Below are positions 50,598 to 59,130 of a DNA stretch of 64,000 bases, piece by piece (within the stretch, counting starts at the first letter, position 1; each line of letters begins with the position of its first letter). The DNA lies in NCBI GenBank assembly GCA_016194865.1, contig JACQAT010000007.1, positions 62,001 through 126,000 of the forward strand. The letters are read 5' to 3'. Source of the DNA: Chloroflexota bacterium. GTDB taxonomy: Bacteria > Chloroflexota > Limnocylindria > P2-11E. Under the pieces are notes generated by a model. The model saw nothing but the letters and a program-made list of their open reading frames with translations. It made no database searches and was not told the DNA's origin. The position numbers and the translations under genes were made by a program.

Positions 50598-51905
50598 ATG
50601 GACCCCGCGGCGGCCCTGCCCGCGATCCTCGTGTTCCTGCTCCTGCTCGTGGCACAGGCGTTCTTCGTGATGTCGGAATACGCTTTCGTCCGCGTGCGCC
50701 AGACGCAGCTCGACGAGCTCGCCGGCGAGGGCAGTAGCCGCGCGAGGCTCGCCGCGCGGATGAGCCGCGAGCTCGAGGGCTACCTCTCGGCGACGCAGCT
50801 GGGCGTCACGATCGTCTCCCTGCTGCTCGGCTTCGTCGGCGAGCCGGCCGTCGCGCGCCTCCTGGAGCCGCTCTTCGGCGGACTCGCCGTGGTCTCCGAC
50901 GCGCTGTTCCACGCCGTGAGCTTCCTCGTCGCCTTCGCGCTCGTCACCTATCTGACGGTCGTGCTCGGCGAGCTCGCCCCGAAGTACCTGGCGATCCAGC
51001 GCGCGCTCCCGCTGTCGCTGTGGTGCGCCTACCCCCTCGAGGGCTTCTATCGGCTGACATACCCGTTCACCTGGGCGGTGAACCGCAGCGCCAGCGCCGT
51101 CCTCCGGCCATTCGGCGTCAAGTCGAGCGCGGACCTGGACCCGCACAGCGCGGAGGAGCTGCGCATGCTGGTCGCTGCCTCGACCCGGAAGGGCATCCTG
51201 CAGGAATCCGAGCGCGTCCTCGTGGGCAACGCGCTCGATTTCGCGGACACGTTCGTGCGACAGGTGATGGTGCCGCGCACCGAGATCATCGCCGTGCTCG
51301 ACGACACGCCGCTCCCCGGCCTGCTCACGATGGCGAAGGAGCATCCCTTCACCCGCTACCCCGTCTATCACGAGGACCTCGACCACATCATCGGCGTGAT
51401 CCACGTCAGGGACCTCGTGGGGCGTGACGATGACGCGAGCGCCGTGGCCCGCGACATCATGCGCAAGGTCCCGCTGGTCCCGGAGACGATGCGGCTCGAT
51501 CAGGCGCTCAACGAGTTCCGCCGCCAGCGCAGCCAGCTCGCCATCGTCGTCGACGAGTTCGGCGGGACGGCGGGCCTGGTCACGCTCGAGGACGTCCTCG
51601 AGGAGCTCGTCGGCGATTTCGTCGATGAGTTCGACAAGGAGACGCCACACTTCCGCGATCAGCCCGGCGGCGCGATCTCCATCGACGGGCTCACGCCGCT
51701 CGCCGACCTGCGGGAGCGTCTGGGGATCGAGCTGGCGGACGAGCCCTACGACACGGTCGGGGGCCTGGTCTTCGGCAGGCTTGGCAGGCTCGCGCGGGTG
51801 GGGGACACCGTGGAGCTGGAGGGCTGGCGGCTGCAGGTCAGCGCCGTCGACGGCCGTCGCGTCGCGCAGGTGACGGCGCAGAGCACCAAGCGCAAGCGCG
51901 CCTGA
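50598..51905 (+). CDS. CorC/HlyC-family (CNNM) transporter with CBS pair
   Basis: 435 residues: N-terminal DUF21 membrane domain (four hydrophobic segments), a CBS pair (VMVPRTEIIAVLD ... VPETMRLDQALNEFRR ... IVVDEFGGTAGLVTLEDVLEELVGD) and a CorC_HlyC C-terminal domain (GAISIDGLTPLADLRERLGI). Likely magnesium/cobalt efflux. ATG 50598 has GACAAT 8 nt upstream; GTG 50580 is in frame. Confidence 0.9.
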   Translation: MDPAAALPAILVFLLLLVAQAFFVMSEYAFVRVRQTQLDELAGEGSSRARLAARMSRELEGYLSATQLGVTIVSLLLGFVGEPAVARLLEPLFGGLAVVSDALFHAVSFLVAFALVTYLTVVLGELAPKYLAIQRALPLSLWCAYPLEGFYRLTYPFTWAVNRSASAVLRPFGVKSSADLDPHSAEELRMLVAASTRKGILQESERVLVGNALDFADTFVRQVMVPRTEIIAVLDDTPLPGLLTMAKEHPFTRYPVYHEDLDHIIGVIHVRDLVGRDDDASAVARDIMRKVPLVPETMRLDQALNEFRRQRSQLAIVVDEFGGTAGLVTLEDVLEELVGDFVDEFDKETPHFRDQPGGAISIDGLTPLADLRERLGIELADEPYDTVGGLVFGRLGRLARVGDTVELEGWRLQVSAVDGRRVAQVTAQSTKRKRA

Positions 51906-51951
51906 CGACCGAGCGTCACATCCTGGTCAGCCGTCCGTTGGTAGGTGCGTC

Positions 51952-52080
51952 ATGGACGCGCTGCAATCGATCGGCGACGGCGGGCTGCTCCTGCTCTCGC
52001 TTGCCGGCATCGTCGCCATCGCGCTGATGATCGCCTTTGACACCCGGGACACCCGGCAGAGACGCTCAAGAGCTCGCTAG
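51952..52080 (+). CDS. Single-pass small membrane protein, 42 aa
   Basis: MDALQSIGDGG followed by one hydrophobic helix (LLLLSLAGIVAIALMIAF) and a basic tail (RDTRQRRSRAR). Short but with a consistent coding pattern. Function unknown. Confidence 0.5.
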   Translation: MDALQSIGDGGLLLLSLAGIVAIALMIAFDTRDTRQRRSRAR

Positions 52081-52086
52081 CCGCGG

Positions 52087-52278
52087 TCATCGTTGCGCGA
52101 ACAGCCCGCCGATCGTGCTCACGAGCTCGCGCCAGCGGTCCGCCCAGAAGGCCTGCGCACGCGGGTCCGCGATGAGCAGCAGCAGCACCGTGATCGCCAC
52201 GACCCCCGCCACGCTCAGCACGAAGGTGATCGCGCTGGCGCGGAGCGAGAAGCCGCGCTGGTCGGCCGCGGGGGTCAC
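52087..52278 (-). CDS. Small membrane protein, 63 aa
   Basis: One transmembrane helix (ASAITFVLSVAGVVAITVLLLLIA) and a short amphipathic end (WADRWRELVSTIGGLF). GTG 52278 is chosen; the longer frame to 52470 would overlap parB. Function unknown. Confidence 0.5.
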   Translation of the reverse strand: MTPAADQRGFSLRASAITFVLSVAGVVAITVLLLLIADPRAQAFWADRWRELVSTIGGLFAQR

Positions 52279-52292
52279 GCCTGGGGGGTCCT

Positions 52293-52312
52293 CGGGGGGC
52301 GATAGCCCCCCG
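52293..52312. repeat. GC hairpin repeat, copy 2
   Basis: CGGGGGGC-GATA-GCCCCCCG, same block as 48977-48995, followed by CGGTG. Downstream of parB, it may terminate it. Adjacent bases contain a short tandem CCGGTGCTCGT. Confidence 0.6.
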
Positions 52313-52330
52313 GTGCTCGTCCGGTGCTCG

Positions 52331-53257
52331 TCACGCCTTGCTCCGCAGCCGTGCGACGAGGTTGTCCATCCGCGCGCGCGAGATCGTGAGGAACTTCGCG
52401 AGGTTCTGACGATCCCCGTCGGGGACCGTGCGCGAGCCCTCGTCCCCGACCGCGCGTGCGAGCTCGGCAAGCGCCTCGTTGAGCTTGCGGGTCGCGGTGA
52501 TGAGGGCGTCGTCGCGCAGCTGCGGCAGCGCGGGGACCGCCTTCGGCTCCTGCGCCTTCGGATCGAGGACCCGCGCGACGCGGTCGCGCAGCCGCACGAG
52601 CGTGAGGTCGCCTGAGAGCACGCGCTTCGCCAGCGAGCGGCGCTTGCGCTTGTCGTCGAGCTTCATCAGCTCGTACGCCGCGGTCAGGGTGTCGTAGCGC
52701 AGCGCGACCATCTCGCGGACGTCCTCCGGCGCGCTCGCCAGACGCAGCCGGTTCTCGACGTAGCCCTTGTCCTTGCCGAGCTTCGTCGCCAGGTTGCGGA
52801 TCGAGTAGCCGAGCTCGTCCGTCATCTTCTTGTAGATGGTCGCCTCGTCAAGCGGAGAGAGGTCCTCGCGCTGCAGGTTCTCGATGAGCGCGATCTCGAG
52901 CGCCGTCGCGTCGTCGAACCGCTCGACGATCGCGGGGACGGTCTCGCGCCCGGCGACCTTCGAGGCGCGCCAGCGGCGCTCGCCGGCGATGATCTCGAAT
53001 CTGTCGCCCGCGGGCCGGACCAGGATCGGCTGCAGGACGCCGTGCTCGCGGATCGACGCGGCGAGCTCCTGGATCGTCTCCTCGTGGAACGTCATACGCG
53101 GCTGCTCCGGGTTCGGGATGACCTTGTCGATCGGCAGCTCGCGGACGGACGTCGGCGCCCGCGCGTCGAGCAGGCTGATGATGCCCGCGCTCGAGCCCTG
53201 CTCCTGCTCGAAGATGCGGGTCCCGGCGCCGCGGAAGGACTTGTTCTTACCGAGCAT
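52331..53257 (-). CDS. parB: Chromosome-partitioning protein ParB
   Basis: 308 residues. CTP-binding box [26 protein letters not shown], the helix-turn-helix ([23 protein letters not shown]) and a C-terminal dimerisation region are all in order. Its ATG lies 11 nt inside parA. No parS consensus was seen in the window. Confidence 0.96.
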   Translation of the reverse strand: MLGKNKSFRGAGTRIFEQEQGSSAGIISLLDARAPTSVRELPIDKVIPNPEQPRMTFHEETIQELAASIREHGVLQPILVRPAGDRFEIIAGERRWRASKVAGRETVPAIVERFDDATALEIALIENLQREDLSPLDEATIYKKMTDELGYSIRNLATKLGKDKGYVENRLRLASAPEDVREMVALRYDTLTAAYELMKLDDKRKRRSLAKRVLSGDLTLVRLRDRVARVLDPKAQEPKAVPALPQLRDDALITATRKLNEALAELARAVGDEGSRTVPDGDRQNLAKFLTISRARMDNLVARLRSKA

Positions 53258-54014
53258 TGGTCACCTCCCTGGCCAGGTCGACGAACGCCTTCGCCGCGTC
53301 CGACTTGGGGTCATACACGGTGATCGGCACGCCGACCGTGGGCGCCTCGCCGATCTTCACGGACTGGCGGATGACGGTCTTGAAGACCTGGTGATCGCCG
53401 AGATCCTTCAACGAGTCCAGCATGTCACGGCCGAGGATCGTGCGGCTGTCGTAGAAGGTCGGCAGCAGGCCGAGGACCTTCAGCTTCGGGTTCAGCCGCG
53501 ACTGCACGGTCTTGATGATCTTCAGCAGGGCGGCCACGCCCTTGAGCGCGTAGTACTGGGTCTGCACCGGGATGATCACGCCGTCGGCCGCGACGAGCGC
53601 GTTGAGCGTGAGCAGGCCGAGCGTCGGTGGGCAGTCGATCAGGATGTAGTCGTAGCGATCGATCACGTCGTTGGCGAGCCGGTCGCGGAGCGTCATCTCG
53701 CGCCCGATCGCGTTGAAGAGCTCCACCTCGGCGGTCGAGAGCTCGATCGTCGTCGGCGCCACGTCGAGCCCCCTGGTCTTGCTCGGCTGGATGATCGACG
53801 ACAACGTGACGTTCTGGTCGACGAGCACGTTCGCCATGTTGTTGCCGAGCTGATTGAGGTCCACGCCGAGACCGACCGAGAGATTGGCCTGCGGGTCGAG
53901 GTCCAGGCACAGGACCTTCTTCTTGAGCTCGACGAGCGCGCCACCGAGATTGATGGCGCACGTCGTCTTGCCGACGCCGCCCTTCTGGTTGGCGATCGCG
54001 ATGACCTTGCCCAA
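53247..54014 (-). CDS. parA: Chromosome-partitioning ATPase ParA/Soj
   Basis: 255 residues. Deviant Walker [18 protein letters not shown], Walker A' DLDPQANLS and Walker [15 protein letters not shown] 54014 gives the family N-terminus ([12 protein letters not shown]), with SD GGAGG at correct spacing; the frame is open to 54071 without a better start. Translationally coupled with parB. No dnaA or rnpA-rpmH neighbourhood is present. Confidence 0.96.
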   Translation of the reverse strand: MGKVIAIANQKGGVGKTTCAINLGGALVELKKKVLCLDLDPQANLSVGLGVDLNQLGNNMANVLVDQNVTLSSIIQPSKTRGLDVAPTTIELSTAEVELFNAIGREMTLRDRLANDVIDRYDYILIDCPPTLGLLTLNALVAADGVIIPVQTQYYALKGVAALLKIIKTVQSRLNPKLKVLGLLPTFYDSRTILGRDMLDSLKDLGDHQVFKTVIRQSVKIGEAPTVGVPITVYDPKSDAAKAFVDLAREVTNAR

Positions 54015-54128
54015 GCCGCATTTCCTCCAGCGCTTCGTTCCCCGAACGACGCGCACGTGCGGAAATGGCACGTGGCTCCCCTCGCGACGCCGTCGTAAGC
54101 ATAGTGCGCCCGCGCAGCGGACAGAGAG

Positions 54129-54200
54129 TGGGCCCGCCAGGATTCGGACCTGGGACCAGCAGATTATGAGTCCGCCGCTCTACCCCTGAGCTACGGGCCC
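54129..54200 (-). tRNA. tRNA with CAT anticodon (Met or lysidine-modified Ile2)
   Basis: 72-nt cloverleaf on the minus strand: acceptor GGGCCCG pairs with CGGGCCC, D arm TAGCTCAGGGGTAGAGC, anticodon loop CTCATAA, T arm CCAGG-TCCGAAT-CCTGG. No CCA is encoded. The CAT anticodon fits elongator Met or Ile2; sequence alone does not settle it. Lies between parA and the decayed dehydratase gene. Confidence 0.93.
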
Positions 54201-54282
54201 GATCGCGCGACGTCCGCGCCGACCAAGATAGCGCCACGATGGCGCCGCGCGAACGCATACTCAAAGGGATGAGAAGCGTCCG

Positions 54283-55087
54283 CTGACCACCTCGTTCGCC
54301 GACATCCTCCAGGCGCGGGAGACGATCTCGGCGCACGTGCACCGGACGCCGCTCCTGAGCTCGCGGTCCCTCGGGGAGCGGATCGGGGCGACGGCGTTCC
54401 TCAAAGCGCGTCATCGTGGCCATGCCAGAGCACGCGCCGCCGGCAAAGATCGAGGCCACCCGGTCCTACGGCGCGGAGATCAGGTTCGGCGCCGACACCA
54501 CGAAGCTCATGCCGATCGTGCAGCAGCTGCGCGACGAGCGAGGGCTCCGGTTCGTCCCGCCGTTCGACGATGACGACGTCATCGCGGGGCAGGGGACCGT
54601 CGGCCTCGAGATCATGGAAGACCTCCGGGACGCGGACCTCGTCGTCGTCCCGGTCGGCGGCGGCGGCCTCATCTCGGGCGTCGCGCTCGCCGTGGCCGAG
54701 CTGCGGCCGGGCGCCCGTGTCGTGGGGGTGGAGCCGGAGGGGGCGCAGGCGGTCCGCCTCGGCCTTGCCGCGGGCAAGCCGGTGAAGCTCGACTCCGTGC
54801 GGACCGTCGCCGATGGGCTCGCCGCGCCCTTCGCCGGCGAGCGGAATCTCGAGATCATCCGGCGGCTCGTCAGCGATGTCGTCGTCGTGAGCGACGAGGA
54901 GATCGTCGAAGCGCTGCGGTTCATCGCCGCACGCGCCCGTCTCGTCGTCGAGCCCGCCGCGGCCGCGGGCGTCGCCGCGCTGCTCATGGGTCGCGTCACG
55001 GTCGTGCCGGGACAGCGGGTCGTCGCCATCCTGACCGGCGCGAACATCGACCTCACGCGGGCCGGCGAGCTCCTCGCGCCCGCATGA
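54283..55087 (+). pseudogene. Threonine-dehydratase/serine-racemase-like gene with internal deletion and frameshift
   Basis: The N-terminal part (FADILQARETISAHVHRTPLLSSRSLGERIGATAFLKA) matches the start of fold-type II PLP dehydratases. After position about 54407 the frame shifts, and the matching sequence resumes as RVIVAMPEHAPPAKIEATRSYGAE to the normal end. About 50 residues are missing between the halves, including the Lys that binds PLP and the SAGNHAQG loop. The product cannot be active. The C-terminal frame alone is open from 54416. A CTG at 54283 overlaps a TGA from a preceding six-codon frame. Confidence 0.85.
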
Positions 55088-55500
55088 AGCTGACGCTGTT
55101 CGCCGACGGTGGCGCCAGAGGCAACCCCGGTCCCGCGGCTGGTGGCGCGGTGCTGCTCGACGAGGGCGGGTCTGTCGTCGCGGAGCTCGGACGCTTCCTC
55201 GGCAAGGCGACGAACAACGTGGCCGAGTACACCGGTCTGATCATCGGGCTCGAGGAGGCGCTGCGGCGCGGCGCCGACGCGGTCGACGTGCGCATGGATT
55301 CGCTCCTCGTCGTCCAGCAGCTGAAGGGTGTCTGGAAGATCAGGCATTCCGGCCTGAAGCCCCTCGCGCAGCGCGCGCAAGACCTGCTCGCGCAGTTCCG
55401 GGGGTGGTCCATCGAGCACGTCCCGCGCGATGGGAACGCGCTCGCGGACGCGCAGGTGAATCGAGCGATCGACGATGCGCTCGACGCGGCCGGGCCCTGA
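55084..55500 (+). CDS. rnhA: Ribonuclease HI family protein
   Basis: 138 residues. The four acidic active-site positions are in ADGGARGNPGPA, NNVAEYTGLIIGLE, VRMDSLLVVQQLKG and GNALADAQVN. It lacks the basic protrusion of E. coli RNase HI, as in many bacterial RnhA-like proteins. ATG overlaps the upstream stop (ATGA). Degrades RNA in RNA-DNA hybrids. Confidence 0.92.
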   Translation: MKLTLFADGGARGNPGPAAGGAVLLDEGGSVVAELGRFLGKATNNVAEYTGLIIGLEEALRRGADAVDVRMDSLLVVQQLKGVWKIRHSGLKPLAQRAQDLLAQFRGWSIEHVPRDGNALADAQVNRAIDDALDAAGP

Positions 55501-55581
55501 GCGAGCGAGAGAGGGCTTTGCCCGGCCGAGCGAGTCCGCCAGCCCTGAGCTTCGCGGCGAGTCACTGAGGCGAATGCCGAA

Positions 55582-56133
55582 GTGACGAGCGCGAGAGAGA
55601 TGAGCGACGATCCGCTCGCGGCGATGCTGACGCGCACGCTCGGCGAGCCCGTTCGCGACGTGCGCAGCGAGATCGTGAAGAGGGACGCGCGGATCGAGCT
55701 CGAGCGCGTCAGCTTCCGCGTCGGGGAGGGGTCGCGCTCGCTCGTCTTCACCCGGCTGCCGAAGGACCGCGCCCTCGAGGTCCAGCTGCTCCCGTTCCTC
55801 GCGCGCAAGACCGATCGCGTGCCACGCGTCTACGCGCGCGGCATCCCACCGCCGCTCGTGCCGGCGTGGCCCTGGCTGCTCCTCGAGGATCTCGTCGCCG
55901 CAGCGGATGCGTGCGACGACCGCGAGGGCATCGCGGAGGCGAAGCGCGAGGTCGAGCGCGCGGTCGCCGGCGATCGACCGGCGCTGCGCGCTCTCGGCGT
56001 CCCGGGGGACGGCACGGTGCTCATGCACGGCGACCTGCGCTGCGCGAACGCCAAGCGCACCGAGCGCGGGATCGTGCTGACCGAATGGGCCCGCGCCCAT
56101 CTGGGCGAAGGCGGCGAGCAGGTGCTGCCCTAG
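55582..56133 (+). CDS. Degenerate aminoglycoside-phosphotransferase-like protein
   Basis: About 183 residues. WPWLLLEDLVAAADACDD and VLMHGDLRCANAKRTERGIVLTEWARAHLG recall the brace and catalytic loop of APH/choline kinases. The HGDL block is present, but the usual DxN/IDW pair is altered (CAN, TEW), and the protein lacks half the normal length. Start GTG 55582 or ATG 55600. Probably non-catalytic or misassigned. It ends just before rnpB, and its stop overlaps the rnpB -10 box. Confidence 0.5.
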   Translation: MTSAREMSDDPLAAMLTRTLGEPVRDVRSEIVKRDARIELERVSFRVGEGSRSLVFTRLPKDRALEVQLLPFLARKTDRVPRVYARGIPPPLVPAWPWLLLEDLVAAADACDDREGIAEAKREVERAVAGDRPALRALGVPGDGTVLMHGDLRCANAKRTERGIVLTEWARAHLGEGGEQVLP

Positions 56134-56136
56134 ACT
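56131..56136 (+). promoter_or_regulatory. -10 box TAGACT of rnpB
   Basis: TAGACT ends 6 nt before the first base of helix P1 of the RNase P RNA, which fixes its role as a -10 element. It overlaps the stop of the upstream gene. Confidence 0.75.
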
Positions 56137-56142
56137 GAGCGT

Positions 56143-56425
56143 GCCGAGCAGACCGGGCGGTCGCGGCGCAAGCCGAGGAAAGTCCGGACTCCAGAGGGCA
56201 ACGTAGCGGGTAATACCCGTCCGCCGTGAGGCGAGGACCAGCGCCACAGTGACGAACCCGCGCAAGCGGGGGTGAAACGCGGCAAGCTCTACGTGGAGCA
56301 AGATCACGCAGGGGACCATGGTGTGGCCCGCACCGTCCCCGGGTGGATCGCTAGAGGCGGAGGGCGACCTCCGTCCGAGATGGATGACCGTCCACGACAG
56401 GATCCGGCTTAGAGGTCTGCTCGGC
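56143..56425 (+). ncRNA. rnpB: RNase P RNA
   Basis: Catalytic RNA that matures tRNA 5' ends. Helix P1 is closed by GCCGAGCAGACC (56143-56154) and GGTCTGCTCGGC (56414-56425). Conserved core pieces are present: GAGGAAAGTCCGGACTCC near the 5' end, CACAGTGACGAA, GGTGAAACGCGGCAAG in the middle, and CCGGCTTAGAGG at the 3' end. Length (about 283 nt) is on the short side of bacterial type A. No protein (rnpA) gene is nearby. Confidence 0.95.
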
Positions 56426-56540
56426 ATCACTCTCCAAGCGCGCTCCCTACCATTCTGTGAAGCGGGCTCATCCGTACGGCGGTCCCACACGTATCTGACA
56501 AATGGCGGCTCAACGCCGCGGATCACGCAGGAGGGAACCC

Positions 56541-57089
56541 ATGAAGCGCTTCGCGTTCGCGATCGCCGCCACCATCGCGCTCGCCGCATGCGGCGGCGCC
56601 GGCACGACGACGGCGAGCCCGACCACAGCAGGCACCACCGCGGCGACCACCGCACCGACGGCGGCTCCGACCGCCGCCCCGGTGACGGTCTTCACGTTCA
56701 AGGCGGACCTCAAGTCCAACGAGGAGAACCCCCCGATCACGGGCGCTGAGGCGACGTGCGCCGGGACCGGTACGCTCACGCTGGACACCGCGGCGAAGAG
56801 CGCGAAGTTCGACGTGTCGATCACCGGCTGCCCGGCCAGCGCGGTCATCAACATCGGTCACATCCACAAGGGCGCCAAGGGAGTCAACGGCGGCGTCGTG
56901 ATCGACTCGACGCTCAAGGCCGGCGATCTCAAGCTCACGGCCGGCGCGGTCACCTTCTCGAAGACGAACCCGGCGGCAGACCCGGCGGTCGTCGCGGACG
57001 TCATCGCCAACCCGGCGAGCTACTACATGAACTTCCACAGCGCCGTGAACGGCGGCGGCGTCATTCGCGCGCAGCTCGTCAAGGGCTAA
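56541..57089 (+). CDS. CHRD-domain lipoprotein
   Basis: 182 residues. Lipobox IALAACGGAG, a Thr/Ala/Pro linker, then a CHRD domain (FTFKADLKSNEENPPITG ... INIGHIHKGAKGVNGGVVI ... YYMNFHSAVNGGGVIRAQL). CHRD modules occur in surface proteins and may bind metal through the His pair. SD GGAGGG before ATG 56541. About 115 bp between rnpB and this gene contains no feature I can identify. Confidence 0.87.
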   Translation: MKRFAFAIAATIALAACGGAGTTTASPTTAGTTAATTAPTAAPTAAPVTVFTFKADLKSNEENPPITGAEATCAGTGTLTLDTAAKSAKFDVSITGCPASAVINIGHIHKGAKGVNGGVVIDSTLKAGDLKLTAGAVTFSKTNPAADPAVVADVIANPASYYMNFHSAVNGGGVIRAQLVKG

Positions 57090-57128
57090 GAGCGGTCACA
57101 CGGGCAGCGCGATCTCGAGCACGCAATG

Positions 57129-57156
57129 AAGAGGCCCCCGGGAACGGGGGCCTCTT
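57129..57156 (+). terminator. Strong hairpin after CHRD gene
   Basis: AAGAGGCCCCCG-GGAA-CGGGGGCCTCTT, 12-bp perfect stem followed by CTGTC. It can serve both this gene and the convergent M3 peptidase. Confidence 0.8.
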
Positions 57157-57180
57157 CTGTCGCTCCAACGCATGCGTACC

Positions 57181-59103
57181 TCAGCGCGGCGCGAGCCACT
57201 TCCGGAACGCCTCGAAGTCGTACGGCCGTCCAAGGAAGTCCTCGACGAGCGTCGCGGCGGGCTTCGTGCCCGCGGGCGCGAGGATCAGATCGCGATAGCG
57301 CCGCGCCGCGACCGGGTCGAGGAAGCCGTTCGGGAATGCGCTGCCGAGATCCTTCGCGATGCACAGCGACCACATGTACGTGTAGTAGGCGGCCGTGTAT
57401 CCATCCAGGTGACCGAAGCTCGCCTGGAATCGTGATTCCGGGAGCATCTCGGTCGGCGAGTAGCGTTCCGCGAGATCGAACGCGAGCGCGGTCGTGTCGA
57501 GGCCCGCTGTGTCCCGGTCGTGATACGCGAGCGAGACCGCGGACAGGAAGAGCTGGCGCTGCACGAACTGGCCGCGGGCGAAGTCGCGCGCGCTGCGGAG
57601 GCGCGCGACGAGCTCCTCGCTGATCTGTTCACCGGTCTCCACGTGCTTCGCGAAGCCGCGCAGCACCGCGAAGTCGTAGATCCACTCCTCGAGGAACTGC
57701 GACGGCGCTTCGATGAAATCCCACTCGGTCACGCGCACGAGGCGGGCCCACGGGTGGGTCCCGCCGACGATGCCGTGGATGAGGTGCCCGAACTCGTGGA
57801 AGAAGGTGACGACCTCGCGGTGCTCCATGAGCGCCGGCCCGCTCGCGGCGTCCGGGTCCGGGAAGTTGCACACCAGGACCGGATGGGGGAGCTGCTTGCC
57901 GGCGACGCCGACGCGCAACGAGAAGCACGCGGCGTGCTTGTACTTCCCTTCGCGCGGGTGCATGTCGAGCGAGATGCGGCCGCCCGGCCGCCCATCGACC
58001 GTCACGTCGAAGGTCTCGACGGACGGGTGCCACAGCGGCTCGTCGACCTTCGTGAACGCGATCCCGAACAGCTCGCTGACGAGATCGAGGATCGCCTGCC
58101 GCACCGCGCGGTACTCGAAGTACGGCCGCACCGTCCGCGCGTCGAAGCCCAGCGTCCTGGCCTTGACCTGCTCGGTGTAGTACGTGCTCTCCCAGTCGCC
58201 GATGGTCGTCGCGCCGGGGTGATTCCGGCGCTTGGCGGCCAGCAGCAGCTCGCGGTCCGCGCGCGCGCTCTCCTCGGTCGCTTCGTAGGCGCGCGCGATG
58301 AAGTCACGGACGTTCTGGGCGGATCCCGACATGAGGATCTCGGTCGCGTAGTCGGCCCAGGTCCCGTACCCGAGCATGGTGGCCAGCTCCTGGCGAGCAC
58401 CGAGCAGCCGATCGAGGATCTCGAGGTTGCGCGGTGTCGCGCGCGTCTGCGACGCGGCGCTCAGCGCGCGGCGTGCCCGTTCGCTCTTCGCGTATGACAT
58501 GAAGGGGATGGCGTCGGGGTAATCGGTGGTCACGCGGATCTTTCCGTTGTCGCCGGGAGGATGCTGCGCGACGTAGTCCGCCGGCAGGCCTTCGAGGTCT
58601 GCCGGGCCGTCGAGCTCGATCGCACGAACATCGTCGCGGATGTTCCGCGAGAACTCCTGTCCGAGCGTGATCAGCTTCGTGCGGAGGTCGCGCACCAGCT
58701 CGCGGCCGGCCTGATCCAGCTCGATGCCCGTCCGTCGCATGTCGCGCCGTGTGAGCTCGACGACGCGGAACGCCAGCGGATCGCTCTTGTTGATGCCGCC
58801 GAGCGCGTCGTAGAGGGCGGCATCTTGAAGGAGCTCTGTCTGCAGCGCCACCACATCGCGGACGATCGCCTCGGCGGCCGAGCGCACCTCGGCGTCCGGA
58901 TGGACCTCGCTCAGCAGGCCGCACTCAGAGCTCGCGTTCGCGAGCTCGACCGAGAGGTCGTTCAGCGGCGTGAGCACGTTGCCGGGTCCGAACGGCGCAC
59001 GCGCCTCGTGGATGGTGCCCAGCAGCTGGCGGGCGCGCTCGATGCGGCCTCGGTTCCGCTCGGTCACCTCGGCCGCGGCGCTGGCCGCCGTTCCGGTCGC
59101 CAT
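57181..59103 (-). CDS. M3-family oligoendopeptidase (thimet-type)
   Basis: 640 residues. The zinc motif HEFGHLIHGIV and the downstream Glu in WDFIEAPSQFLEEW are intact; the C-terminal domain (FGHLDGYTAAYYTYMWSLCIAKDL) is typical of M3A peptidases. Cytoplasmic, degrades oligopeptides. ATG 59103 is preferred, with CAGACT 8 nt upstream; GTG 59121 is in frame. Confidence 0.93.
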   Translation of the reverse strand: MATGTAASAAAEVTERNRGRIERARQLLGTIHEARAPFGPGNVLTPLNDLSVELANASSECGLLSEVHPDAEVRSAAEAIVRDVVALQTELLQDAALYDALGGINKSDPLAFRVVELTRRDMRRTGIELDQAGRELVRDLRTKLITLGQEFSRNIRDDVRAIELDGPADLEGLPADYVAQHPPGDNGKIRVTTDYPDAIPFMSYAKSERARRALSAASQTRATPRNLEILDRLLGARQELATMLGYGTWADYATEILMSGSAQNVRDFIARAYEATEESARADRELLLAAKRRNHPGATTIGDWESTYYTEQVKARTLGFDARTVRPYFEYRAVRQAILDLVSELFGIAFTKVDEPLWHPSVETFDVTVDGRPGGRISLDMHPREGKYKHAACFSLRVGVAGKQLPHPVLVCNFPDPDAASGPALMEHREVVTFFHEFGHLIHGIVGGTHPWARLVRVTEWDFIEAPSQFLEEWIYDFAVLRGFAKHVETGEQISEELVARLRSARDFARGQFVQRQLFLSAVSLAYHDRDTAGLDTTALAFDLAERYSPTEMLPESRFQASFGHLDGYTAAYYTYMWSLCIAKDLGSAFPNGFLDPVAARRYRDLILAPAGTKPAATLVEDFLGRPYDFEAFRKWLAPR

Positions 59104-59130
59104 TGGCGGCGAGTCTGGCACGATTCAGCC

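Noticed and set aside
52331-54014. parS sites near parAB
   Set aside because: No TGTTTCACGTGAAACA-like sequence found by eye in the window.
54129-54200. Assignment of the CAT tRNA as initiator Met
   Set aside because: The first acceptor pair is G-C, not the mismatch expected for initiator tRNA, so elongator Met or Ile2 is left open.
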